Positions 1 through 6,114 of a DNA stretch of 64,000 bases are shown here, piece after piece (within the stretch, counting starts at the first letter, position 1; every line of letters starts with the position of its first letter). The notes beneath the pieces were generated by a model. It saw only the letters and a list, made by a program, of their open reading frames with translations, ran no database searches and was not told the DNA's origin. The position numbers and the translations under genes were made by a program. Source of the DNA: a virus; IMG/VR virus record IMGVR_UViG_3300002131_000176, positions 1-64,000 of that record. One strand, 5' to 3'.

Positions 1-39
1 ATGCATCAGATGTACATTGAACAGGCAGCACAAGAATGA
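1..39 (+). CDS. 3' end of an upstream gene (partial)
   Basis: Twelve sense codons followed by TGA are open from the first base of the window. The stop overlaps the ATG of the next gene in an ATGA arrangement, as at most junctions in this region. Too little is visible to identify it; it could also be a 12-codon fragment without meaning. Confidence 0.3.
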   Translation: MHQMYIEQAAQE

Positions 40-206
40 ATGAACGTAAAGTGGTCTACATTGATGTGAGCAAGATGAGTGAGCAAGAATTGTGTCAGAT
101 TCTAGATATTGAATATTTGCCATGGTATCGATCCAGTATGTTTTGGGCATTAGCATTGGGTTTCAGTTTACCAAGCATTATGATGATTATGGAGATTGTG
201 AAATGA
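36..206 (+). CDS. small membrane protein, 56 aa
   Basis: A 56-residue ORF starts MNERKVVYIDVSKM and ends with a hydrophobic stretch at about residues 33-55 (SMFWALALGFSLPSIMMIM), so a single C-terminal membrane segment is likely. It begins at an ATGA overlap with the preceding stop and its own TGA overlaps the ATG at 203, which supports translational coupling. The first residues MNER match the starts of neighbouring small genes at 203 and 898, but the rest differs. Function unknown. Confidence 0.55.
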   Translation: MNERKVVYIDVSKMSEQELCQILDIEYLPWYRSSMFWALALGFSLPSIMMIMEIVK

Positions 207-409
207 ACGAACGAATTAAACAACTTGCTGAACTATCCAAAACGCCTAAGACTATGATGGTGGATGGTGTGTTACAGTCGGTGGTTACAATTGATGCAGA
301 AAGATTTGCCGAGTTGATTATTGCTGAATGTATTGCGGCTCATGAAGATGACTATGGTGCTGATATCATAGGCGATGTATTAAAGAAACATTTCGGAATT
401 GAAGAATGA
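203..409 (+). CDS. small conserved phage protein, MNERI...HFGIEE family, 68 aa
   Basis: The protein runs MNERIKQLAEL ... FAELIIAEC ... KKHFGIEE. It shares its N-terminal MNERI helix, central FAELI(I/V)xEC helix and C-terminal HFG(I/V)xE ending with the gene at 898, so the two are paralogues. The ATG at 203 is chosen because GGAG lies about 9 bases upstream and the paralogue starts at the same residue. It overlaps both neighbours by four bases. Families of this kind recur in marine T4-like phages without known function; that comparison is from memory. Confidence 0.6.
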   Translation: MNERIKQLAELSKTPKTMMVDGVLQSVVTIDAERFAELIIAECIAAHEDDYGADIIGDVLKKHFGIEE

Positions 410-591
410 TCCAATACCCGGCTGATAGCAAACCACACATTCAATGGAATCACATTGATGGACCATTGTTGTTTTGCCGTGACGGAACACCACATTGGCT
501 TACTATGACAGAACGACTTTGGTTGAGAATGGGATTTACCAACATCAATCAACTAGATGAAAAGCATTGTCACGAACCACAAAGAGGTTGA
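406..591 (+). CDS. small hypothetical protein, 61 aa
   Basis: A 61-codon ORF starts at an ATGA overlap with the previous stop. It is rich in Trp, His and Pro (for example IQWNHIDGPLLFCRDGTPHW) and has no membrane segment or motif I recognise. Its place in an unbroken chain of overlapping small genes is the main support. Confidence 0.5.
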   Translation: MIQYPADSKPHIQWNHIDGPLLFCRDGTPHWLTMTERLWLRMGFTNINQLDEKHCHEPQRG

Positions 592-594
592 GGA

Positions 595-699
595 ATGAAC
601 GAACTAATTGAACAACTTTCTTATTGGTTATTTGCTGACGCTTGGCGTCAATGCCAAGAACAATATGAGTATGGTGTAAAATATTTCGGAGTTGAATAA
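595..699 (+). CDS. short MNE...FGVE protein, 34 aa, probably a shrunken paralogue
   Basis: This ORF encodes 34 residues, starting MNELIEQLSYW and ending VKYFGVE. The two ends match the start and end of the MNERI...HFGVKE family at 203 and 898, while the middle FAELI..EC segment is missing. It looks like an internally deleted family member that still has an open frame. An AGAGG-like ribosome site (about 583-593) lies just before the ATG. Its TAA overlaps the next ATG. Confidence 0.45.
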   Translation: MNELIEQLSYWLFADAWRQCQEQYEYGVKYFGVE

Positions 700-824
700 T
701 GGGTGAAGAATATAGTTTGTGGAAATTTGTAAATGTAGATTGCATCAACTACATTTGTATCAATAATTATTCTAGGCATCATGCTAAACGTATTATGCTT
801 GGTTTTAAAACATACAAGGATTAA
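699..824 (+). CDS. small basic hypothetical protein, 41 aa
   Basis: This 41-residue ORF (MGEEYSLWKFVNVDC...) starts within the preceding TAATG junction. The C-terminal half is basic and aromatic. There is no recognised domain. It is supported only by its position between overlapping small genes and the absence of any competing reading frame. Confidence 0.4.
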   Translation: MGEEYSLWKFVNVDCINYICINNYSRHHAKRIMLGFKTYKD

Positions 825-827
825 AGA

Positions 828-896
828 ATGATTGAGATTGTAGCACTGATTTGCGTAGTTGGACCAACGATTGTTGTACACTACTTGGGGAAATAA
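828..896 (+). CDS. putative 22-residue membrane micropeptide
   Basis: ATG at 828 opens a 22-codon frame, MIEIVALICVVGPTIVVHYL plus GK, which is hydrophobic nearly throughout and could span a membrane once. AAAGA lies just upstream, and the stop is one base before the next ATG. A similar hydrophobic micro-ORF sits at 2892. Very short, so this is tentative. Confidence 0.35.
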   Translation: MIEIVALICVVGPTIVVHYLGK

Positions 897-897
897 T

Positions 898-1143
898 ATG
901 AACGAACGAATTCGAGAACTTGCTAAACAAACAGGATTAAATTCATCCGCATACATTTGGCATGCTAGTGGTGACCCACAGGTTTATGAATTTACTCCAG
1001 AAAAGTTGCAAAAGTTCGCCGAGTTGATTGTTCGGGAATGTATGGGATTGTGTTACAGGATTGATACTGAATACGAAGGTAAAAAAGTTAAACCAACGGT
1101 AATTGCCAGCAAAGTTGCTGAACATTTCGGAGTTAAAGAATGA
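898..1143 (+). CDS. small conserved phage protein, MNERI...HFGVKE family, 81 aa
   Basis: This is the clearest paralogue of the gene at 203: MNERIRELAKQTG at the start, KFAELIVRECMGLC in the middle and VAEHFGVKE at the end. About 12 extra residues separate the first two blocks. The ATG at 898 is preferred over upstream starts because it gives the family's N terminus. Its stop overlaps the next start (ATGA at 1140). Function unknown. Confidence 0.6.
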   Translation: MNERIRELAKQTGLNSSAYIWHASGDPQVYEFTPEKLQKFAELIVRECMGLCYRIDTEYEGKKVKPTVIASKVAEHFGVKE

Positions 1144-1610
1144 GAAGCACTGATGTACTACGCACCATTAATGTTATTACAGAGAACCTAATGATTAAAC
1201 AAATGATTAAACACTATCCAATTTTAGACATAGAAAAAGCAATTAAACACTATGAAGAAAAATACAACGTTCCTATCACGTATATCTGTACCACTGACCT
1301 TCGCGTTAGCGATCACCCTGTTGATGTTTTCTTTAGGGAATCCCCTCATCCTGAGTTTGGCAATCGTTATTTTGGGCTGTACGCTTATAATGGAGATCTA
1401 ATGATCTGCAACGCAGACAACGTCGAAGAACTAGAGTTTGGTGTTGTGGAAAACGATGCGGGTCAATTAGAGTATAGCCAGAGTCATCATGATTACAAAA
1501 GTTTTGACAACGGTAATATGATTGATGGCGGCCGGGCGTACATTCGTTCCAATGGGTGTAATGAAGTTTATGTAGTACGTGACGGTAGTATGCAAGTAAT
1601 AAATGCGTAA
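1140..1610 (+). CDS. hypothetical protein, 156 aa
   Basis: A 156-residue soluble acidic protein starts at an ATGA overlap with the preceding gene. The central part mixes acidic and aromatic residues (YFGLYAYNGDLMICNADNVE) and suggests a small alpha/beta fold, but I recognise no family. A start at Met18 is possible, since the first 17 residues look less conserved in style. The last eight bases are shared with the next small ORF in another frame. Confidence 0.5.
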   Translation: MRSTDVLRTINVITENLMIKQMIKHYPILDIEKAIKHYEEKYNVPITYICTTDLRVSDHPVDVFFRESPHPEFGNRYFGLYAYNGDLMICNADNVEELEFGVVENDAGQLEYSQSHHDYKSFDNGNMIDGGRAYIRSNGCNEVYVVRDGSMQVINA

Positions 1611-1752
1611 TTTAGTAATCGAGGCAATAATAAAGTTGATGCCATACAGTCAGATTAACTATGATATTAAACCATGGAATCAGTGGAGTAATAAGGAGTT
1701 GTTATTCTTTTATAGCAAACTTTTAATAGACATAGAGACTGAAGAATATTAA
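1603..1752 (+). CDS. small hypothetical protein, 49 aa
   Basis: ATG at 1603 overlaps the end of the preceding gene and opens 49 codons (MRNLVIEAIIKLMPYSQ ... IDIETEEY). The composition is amphipathic with no recognised domain. The stop lies immediately before the sigma70-like promoter at 1757, so this gene appears to end the first small-gene string. Confidence 0.45.
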   Translation: MRNLVIEAIIKLMPYSQINYDIKPWNQWSNKELLFFYSKLLIDIETEEY

Positions 1753-1756
1753 AGTG

Positions 1757-1785
1757 TTTACTTTTGCTCAATTTTGTGTTATAAT
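1757..1785 (+). promoter_or_regulatory. sigma70-type promoter
   Basis: TTTACT (1757-1762) and a perfect TATAAT (1780-1785) are separated by 17 bases. Transcription would be expected to start about 7 bases past the -10 element, close to 1792, which is the first base of the next gene's ATG. The message may therefore be leaderless or have a very short leader. Confidence 0.55.
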
Positions 1786-1791
1786 ACTATT

Positions 1792-2412
1792 ATGAAAATC
1801 GAATTAGGTCCCTATAAAAATTGGTTTGGTCCATATCAGTTGGCTGAGAAGATCCTTTTCTGGAAAGACAAGGATGATGATATCATTATGACCGTGGGTG
1901 ATTTCATTGCTCATGGCAAATGGGTACCATATACATCGGACTATGATATCTTTAAAAAAGATGAACGTCCGGAAACTTGGTTATACAGACTGATGCAATG
2001 GTGGCAAAAGACCAACACTCGCAAAGAAGTAATCCGCATCGATCCGTATGATACGTGGTCTATGGATACTACACTAGCCAAGATAGTGCATCCAATGTTA
2101 TTACAGTTGAAAGCTACGAAGCATGGATATCCTACTGGAATTGATCTTGAAGATGTTCCGGAAAACCTACGAGCAGTTCACACTGCTGAGGAATACTTTT
2201 TTGGTGGTCAGATGCAACTATTTGAATATGAGGTGTGTAACCCAGAACACATTACAATTGAAGAAGCTAGTTGGGACTGGGTACTGGATGAAATGATCTA
2301 TGCCTTTAGTATTCTTAACGATGACGATAAGGTATGGATTGCTGATGATAATAAACGCGTCGATAATGGTTGCCGACTCTTTGGGAAGTATTACCGAGCA
2401 TTGTGGGATTAA
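1792..2412 (+). CDS. conserved T4-like marine phage protein of unknown function, 206 aa
   Basis: The protein starts MKIELGPYKNWFGPYQLAEK and is rich in Trp and acidic residues. It contains a WSMDTTLAKIVHPMLLQLK block and a C-terminal WDWVLDEMIYAF block. I recall proteins with these blocks in marine T4-like phages without an assigned role. The ATG at 1792 gives the sensible N terminus; an upstream TTG at 1774 overlaps the -10 element and is unlikely. No ribosome site is seen before the ATG, consistent with a leaderless message. Confidence 0.65.
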   Translation: MKIELGPYKNWFGPYQLAEKILFWKDKDDDIIMTVGDFIAHGKWVPYTSDYDIFKKDERPETWLYRLMQWWQKTNTRKEVIRIDPYDTWSMDTTLAKIVHPMLLQLKATKHGYPTGIDLEDVPENLRAVHTAEEYFFGGQMQLFEYEVCNPEHITIEEASWDWVLDEMIYAFSILNDDDKVWIADDNKRVDNGCRLFGKYYRALWD

Positions 2413-2414
2413 TT

Positions 2415-2594
2415 ATGGCAACGTGGATTTTAATTTATATGATTGAATCAACCGGTGCGCCGTTGAACAAACCCATTGTAATGGATACCTTCATTACACG
2501 GGAACACTGTGAAATGGCACTGGAGTATATTGATACACAGTATAAGGAATTAAACATTAAAGGAACCGGCTACTGCTGGGGTGAAAGGAAGTAA
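2415..2594 (+). CDS. small hypothetical protein, 59 aa
   Basis: A 59-residue ORF starts two bases after the previous stop (TAATTATG). The N-terminal ATWILIYMIES is hydrophobic and may act as a signal anchor. The rest (EHCEMALEYIDTQYKELNIKG) looks like an amphipathic helix ending in TGYCWGERK. Function unknown; probably co-transcribed with the upstream gene. Confidence 0.5.
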   Translation: MATWILIYMIESTGAPLNKPIVMDTFITREHCEMALEYIDTQYKELNIKGTGYCWGERK

Positions 2595-2595
2595 A

Positions 2596-2895
2596 ATGGA
2601 AAAACAAATGAGTCAAGTAGATACACCAGAAGGTCGTCAATGGCTAAAAGATCTTTTAAAAGAGCAAGAGGTTACCATCAGCTTTACTAAAGTAAGTGGT
2701 GAAGAACGCGTCATGACCTGTACACTCAACCCATCGGTAGTACCACCAGCGCCAGCACCAAAAGTGCTCGCTGAAGGGGCAGTTGCTAAAACCAAGAAGG
2801 AAAATCCTGATATCTGTTCAGTCTGGGATATTACAGCACAGGGTTGGAGAAGCTTTCGTTGGGCGAGTGTAACCAATGTGGAGTATATGGTATGA
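2596..2895 (+). CDS. SH3-like beta-barrel small protein (DUF2693/WYL_2-like), 99 aa
   Basis: The blocks GRQWLKDLLKEQEVTISFTK, VSGEERVMTCTLNP and VWDITAQGWRSFRWASVTNV match the small SH3/Sm-like barrel proteins common in T4-like phages, which I recall as DUF2693/WYL_2. A Pro/Ala-rich linker (VVPPAPAPK) sits in the middle. ATG at 2596 is preferred to GTG at 2581 because AAGGAAG lies directly in front of it. The family's role is uncertain, possibly nucleic-acid or protein binding. Its stop overlaps a 21-codon membrane ORF. Confidence 0.6.
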   Translation: MEKQMSQVDTPEGRQWLKDLLKEQEVTISFTKVSGEERVMTCTLNPSVVPPAPAPKVLAEGAVAKTKKENPDICSVWDITAQGWRSFRWASVTNVEYMV

Positions 2896-2957
2896 TATTG
2901 GAAATAATAGTTATCGCATGGCTAGCCGGTATTGCCATAGCCATAGTAAATGAATAA
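2892..2957 (+). CDS. putative 21-residue membrane micropeptide
   Basis: An ATGA overlap with the preceding stop opens 21 codons, MILEIIVIAWLAGIAIAIVN plus E, almost entirely a single transmembrane helix. It is followed nine bases later by gp33. Short length keeps this tentative, but the start overlap and strong hydrophobicity favour a real peptide. Confidence 0.4.
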   Translation: MILEIIVIAWLAGIAIAIVNE

Positions 2958-2966
2958 AGGTAAGTT

Positions 2967-3206
2967 ATGACCCTTGAAAGTCAGTTTTTAAACAAACAGA
3001 AATTTTCGAAACTTATTGAGGAAACTGTCATTAATGACAGGTTATCATATATGGATGCTATCATTGGTATTTGTGAGAAGAACTTTATTGACATCGAGGA
3101 AATAAAGAAATATATCTCTACAGCTATCCGTGATAAGTTGGAAGTAGAGGCGAGGGAATTAAATTATTTGCCCAAGCAAAATACACTTCCGTTTGATGAT
3201 ATATAA
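2967..3206 (+). CDS. gp33: gp33-like late-transcription coactivator, 79 aa
   Basis: In T4, gp33 bridges RNA polymerase (bound through the beta flap) and the sliding clamp so that late promoters are activated together with the sigma-like gp55. This 79-residue protein has the layout I know from marine gp33 proteins: LSYMDAIIGICEKNFIDIEE, then a KLEVEARELNYLPK helix and a short LPFDDI tail. It is shorter than T4 gp33 (112 aa). Its position just before gp32 matches the T4 order 33-59-32. A ribosome site (AAAGGTAAG) precedes the ATG. The exact TATAAATA late elements in this window fit its presence. Confidence 0.65.
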   Translation: MTLESQFLNKQKFSKLIEETVINDRLSYMDAIIGICEKNFIDIEEIKKYISTAIRDKLEVEARELNYLPKQNTLPFDDI

Positions 3207-3209
3207 TAG

Positions 3210-3238
3210 TGTACAACATCCGAAAAATGTGGTATAAT
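3210..3238 (+). promoter_or_regulatory. sigma70-type promoter for gp32 and the tmRNA
   Basis: TGTACA (3210-3215) and a perfect TATAAT (3233-3238) are separated by 17 bases. The expected start near 3245 leaves a leader of about 37 bases carrying AAAGGAAAA before the gp32 ATG. The next terminator is at 4478, so gp32 and the tmRNA gene are probably one transcript. Confidence 0.6.
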
Positions 3239-3281
3239 TATATTTCAATTTACACTTCAGTTTATACAAAGGAAAAATACA

Positions 3282-4181
3282 ATGTCATTTGAAAATCTAA
3301 AACGCAATCGCGACAACATCTCTAAACTCATCAATGCTGCCGAGCAAGTCGGTGGTGGTTCAGGTGGTGAGAAAAAATCCTATGGTGACGAACGAATCTG
3401 GAAACCAACTGTTGACAAGGCAGGTAATGGCTATGCAGTACTTCGCTTCTTGCCGCCTGCAACAGGCGAGGATTTGCCTTGGGTTCGTTACTGGGATCAT
3501 GGTTTCAAAGGCCCTACAGGTCAGTGGTACATTGAGAACAGTCTCACGTCGATCGGCCAAGCTGATCCAGTAGGTGAGCTAAACTCCAAGCTATGGAATT
3601 CTGGTGTTGAATCAGATAAAGAACTTGCGCGTTTGCAGAAGCGTCGCCTGCACTATGTTGTTAATGCATATGTCGTAAGTGACCCTAGTAATCCAGATAA
3701 CGAGGGCAAAATAATGCTCTTTAAGTTTGGTAAAAAGATCTTTGATAAGATCATGGATGTAATGCAACCTGCATTCCAAGATGAAAAGGCCGTAAATCCT
3801 TTTGACTTCTGGGAAGGTGCTGACTTCAAATTGAAGATCCGTCAAGTTGAAGGTTACCGTAACTACGATAAGTCTGAGTTCTCATCTCCTGCTGCTTTGT
3901 CAGATGATGATGCTAAGCTTGAAGCCATCTATGGCCAAATGCATCCATTGCAAGAGTTCTTGGACCCAGCTAACTATAAGTCATACTCTGAGCTGCAATC
4001 TAAATTGCAACGAGTATTAGGTATGGTTGCTGAAACAGGTTCGCCTTCAATGCAGCAGGAACGTGTCATGAATGAACCAGCTCCTGCACCCACGTTTAAG
4101 CAACCAGTTGCTGCAGCTGATGTGAGTGATGACGAAGAAGATACTATGAGTTATTTTGCCAAATTGGCACAAGACGATTGA
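3282..4181 (+). CDS. gp32: gp32 single-stranded DNA-binding protein, 299 aa
   Basis: gp32 coats single-stranded DNA during replication, recombination and repair. The N-terminal LAST-type basic motif (KRNRDNISKL), the core GNGYAVLRFLPP, GQWYIENS, VNAYVVSDPSNPDNEGKI, FKFGKKIFDKI and VEGYRNYDKSEF all follow T4 gp32, and the protein ends in an acidic tail (DVSDDEEDTMSYFAKLAQDD) like the T4 protein-interaction domain. Length is close to T4 (301). Unlike T4, the protein has no cysteine: the zinc-binding Cys77/Cys87/Cys90 region is replaced by ENSLTSIGQADPVGELN. The tmRNA gene follows directly after its stop. Confidence 0.93.
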   Translation: MSFENLKRNRDNISKLINAAEQVGGGSGGEKKSYGDERIWKPTVDKAGNGYAVLRFLPPATGEDLPWVRYWDHGFKGPTGQWYIENSLTSIGQADPVGELNSKLWNSGVESDKELARLQKRRLHYVVNAYVVSDPSNPDNEGKIMLFKFGKKIFDKIMDVMQPAFQDEKAVNPFDFWEGADFKLKIRQVEGYRNYDKSEFSSPAALSDDDAKLEAIYGQMHPLQEFLDPANYKSYSELQSKLQRVLGMVAETGSPSMQQERVMNEPAPAPTFKQPVAAADVSDDEEDTMSYFAKLAQDD

Positions 4182-4184
4182 TAT

Positions 4185-4477
4185 TATTGCTGTAAGAAGC
4201 AAAGAGAAAGGTGTTCTGGACGGGGGTTCGATTCCCCCCACCTCCACCAGAAGCATACTACCTGACTGTATAATTCAGTAAGCATTTAGGGAAGATCCAC
4301 AGTAGTATGTTTCTGATGGGGGTGTACAGGTTTCGACAGGGCAAAGAGTAACGGAGTGGACAGCACAGTAGGCGATGACTGTAAATCAAGCAAAATCCAA
4401 TAACTGCAAACGACGAGTTATTTGCTATTGCCGCTTAAGCATAGCTGAGGTAACTATACCTTATCACCCAAAATAGT
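4185..4477 (+). ncRNA. ssrA: circularly permuted (two-piece) tmRNA, tag ANDELFAIAA
   Basis: The gene reads acceptor piece first, coding piece second. The acceptor piece has a T arm (stem 4222-4226 with 4234-4238, loop TTCGATT) and ends CACCTCC-A-CCA at 4239-4249. The coding piece begins GGGGGTG at 4318-4324. These seven bases pair fully with 4239-4245 and give a G3-U70 wobble, the alanine identity element. The D-like region TTTCGACAGGG follows. The tag frame runs GCA (4406) to TAA (4438) and encodes ANDELFAIAA, with GCAAACGAC at its start as in many tmRNAs. AGAGTA (4345-4350) can pair with TGTTCT (4212-4217) as helix P2. The 5' end of the acceptor piece and 3' end of the coding piece are estimates. 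tmRNA rescues stalled ribosomes and tags the product for proteolysis. Confidence 0.92.
4250..4317 (+). other. intervening segment of the permuted tmRNA precursor
   Basis: These 68 bases lie between the encoded acceptor CCA and the 5' G of the coding piece and would be removed on maturation. AGCATACTAC (4252-4261) pairs with GTAGTATGTT (4302-4311), and an inner ACTG/CAGT hairpin surrounds TATAAT. The fold would hold the two tmRNA ends together for RNase P and 3' processing. Confidence 0.75.
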
Positions 4478-4501
4478 AAAGGGTCCTTCGGGACCCTTTT
4501 T
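4478..4501 (+). terminator. rho-independent terminator
   Basis: AAAGGGTCC (4478-4486), a TTCG loop closed by C-G, and GGACCCTTTTT (4491-4501) form a strong hairpin with a T run. It ends the gp32-tmRNA transcript. The weaker T-rich run on the other side may let it also stop the convergent minus-strand transcript that ends at 4504. Confidence 0.9.
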
Positions 4502-4503
4502 AG

Positions 4504-6111
4504 TTATCTTATAAAACCAGATACATTATACCTGGTGTCTACAGACGATAGCGGTGGTAATGCAAGCGCACTATTATTGCTACTTGATCGTACGCTATTA
4601 TCTTGAATTACAATTGGAGCACCATTGCCCATCCCTCGGCTACGCGACGCTGCAGCATCAGCACCCTGAGCATTTAAACTACCGATAACTGAAGCATTTT
4701 GGGGTACTGGTTTAGTCGGTGATTTATATGTAGTTGATCTTGGATCTGATACAGCATCCATTCTCACATTAGGCGTTGTTGCCAATTCATGTGATTTTGC
4801 CGCTGATTTTAATGTATCGGATTTTCCACCCAATAACCATTCAGCCAGGCTTGTCGCAAGCATATCGCCAGACAAACCACCTATTATTGCTCCAGCAATT
4901 GTTCCAAGTCCAGGTGCGACCAATGAACCAACCAATGCACCAAGGCCTGCGCCACCGATACCACCCAATATGCCAGAGACACCTTTTATCTTATCATCTT
5001 TAGAGCCGTCACCCATTAATACATTGGCAATTAGACCGGCACTGATAAGGCCACCTAGTACTGGTATTTTAGATGCAAACTTACTGAGTGCACCAAACCG
5101 TGGAAATTTCTTGGCAACTGCCGCTGCATCTGCCGCCGTGGTTGCTTGTGCAGTTTTAAGTGCAGCACCCGTAAGTGGTTTACCCGTTTTAAGACTAGTA
5201 TAATTGCCTGCCTTATCAACTTTAAACTTTCTTGGTTTGGCCGTTGTGGTGGCAGCAACAGGAGTTTTGGATGTAGTAGCGGCAGCGGCAGCGGCAGCAG
5301 GAGCTGTGGCAGCAGCGGCAGCGGCACCAGGTTTGAGTGCGGCGGCAGCAGCACTTCCCGCAATTCCAGCACCTCTAGCGGCTGTAGCGCCAGCGGCCGC
5401 AGCAAGGCCTAAAGTTCCTTTTAAAGCTTTAAATGCTAATCCTATAACACCAAGTGGTTTAAATGCAAATGCAAGTAAACCTAATGTGATACCAATATTC
5501 TTTATATCAGTACCAAAAGATTCAAAGTCACCTTCAAGGATATTGTTTAAACCTTTAAGAGCGCCATTAAACTTATTGACAATAAATGTCTGTACTTCCT
5601 TCAGTGACGGTAATTGAATACCATTCTCTGTCATGAATTTATCAGTACTGGTCATCCATCCAGTGATAGTGGTTTTAAGACTCTTAAATGCAGTACCTAT
5701 ATTGGTAAATAAACGACTGAGTTCGTCAGTGTCAACACCACTAGCAATAGTACCTATTAAGAATGCCAGGGGACCAAAGCGTAATAATAATTTACCGAAT
5801 TTAAGAAAGGATATTAAGAATCCACCTAAGATCGGGATACCAGCCAAAGCACCACCAACACCTTTAAACATATTGCCAAGACCACCAAACATTCCACCAC
5901 TGTTGGATTCACCTTTGGCTTTATCGGTCTTGACCTTCACCCCACGCTCTGCTTCTTTATCAGACTCGAGCCTGTCAAGTCTATCTGCATACAGCGTTGA
6001 TACTAGTTTATCAATATTATTTGATGTACTCTTAACACCCTCGTCGGTTGATTGAAGAATACTGTTTTGATTTACTAATGTAGTATTGATGGTTGATAGG
6101 GTTACGGCCAT
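4504..6111 (-). CDS. probable tail tape-measure/hub protein (gp29 position), 535 aa
   Basis: The protein has a helical charged N terminus (about 1-75, SNNIDKLVSTLYADRLDRLE), a long Gly-rich hydrophobic block (about 85-130, GIPILGGFLISFLKFGKLLL), an Ala/Thr/Pro low-complexity linker (about 245-295) and two further Gly-rich hydrophobic segments (about 345-365 and 375-420). Hydrophobic segments in a long helical protein are typical of tape measures. It lies directly downstream of the gp26-like ORF and its probable frameshift partner, where tailed phages usually place the tape measure. T4 gp29 is 590 aa. At the usual 1.5 angstrom per residue it would specify a tail of about 80 nm. An inner-membrane virion protein is the alternative. 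Confidence 0.5.
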   Translation of the reverse strand: MAVTLSTINTTLVNQNSILQSTDEGVKSTSNNIDKLVSTLYADRLDRLESDKEAERGVKVKTDKAKGESNSGGMFGGLGNMFKGVGGALAGIPILGGFLISFLKFGKLLLRFGPLAFLIGTIASGVDTDELSRLFTNIGTAFKSLKTTITGWMTSTDKFMTENGIQLPSLKEVQTFIVNKFNGALKGLNNILEGDFESFGTDIKNIGITLGLLAFAFKPLGVIGLAFKALKGTLGLAAAAGATAARGAGIAGSAAAAALKPGAAAAAATAPAAAAAAATTSKTPVAATTTAKPRKFKVDKAGNYTSLKTGKPLTGAALKTAQATTAADAAAVAKKFPRFGALSKFASKIPVLGGLISAGLIANVLMGDGSKDDKIKGVSGILGGIGGAGLGALVGSLVAPGLGTIAGAIIGGLSGDMLATSLAEWLLGGKSDTLKSAAKSHELATTPNVRMDAVSDPRSTTYKSPTKPVPQNASVIGSLNAQGADAAASRSRGMGNGAPIVIQDNSVRSSSNNSALALPPLSSVDTRYNVSGFIR

Positions 6112-6114
6112 TTT

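Noticed and set aside
4185-4250. T arm and CCA end taken alone as a tRNA gene
   Set aside because: No D arm or anticodon arm lies upstream; the partner acceptor strand is found at 4318-4324, which gives the permuted tmRNA.
4269-4274. TATAAT inside the tmRNA intervening segment as a promoter for the coding piece
   Set aside because: No -35 element lies 16-18 bases upstream (the expected place reads ACCAGA), and the bases form the loop of the spacer hairpin.
5055-5617. Long open frames in other frames around the Ala-rich linker
   Set aside because: They arise from repeated GCN codons of the minus-strand tape-measure-like gene and show only low-complexity composition.
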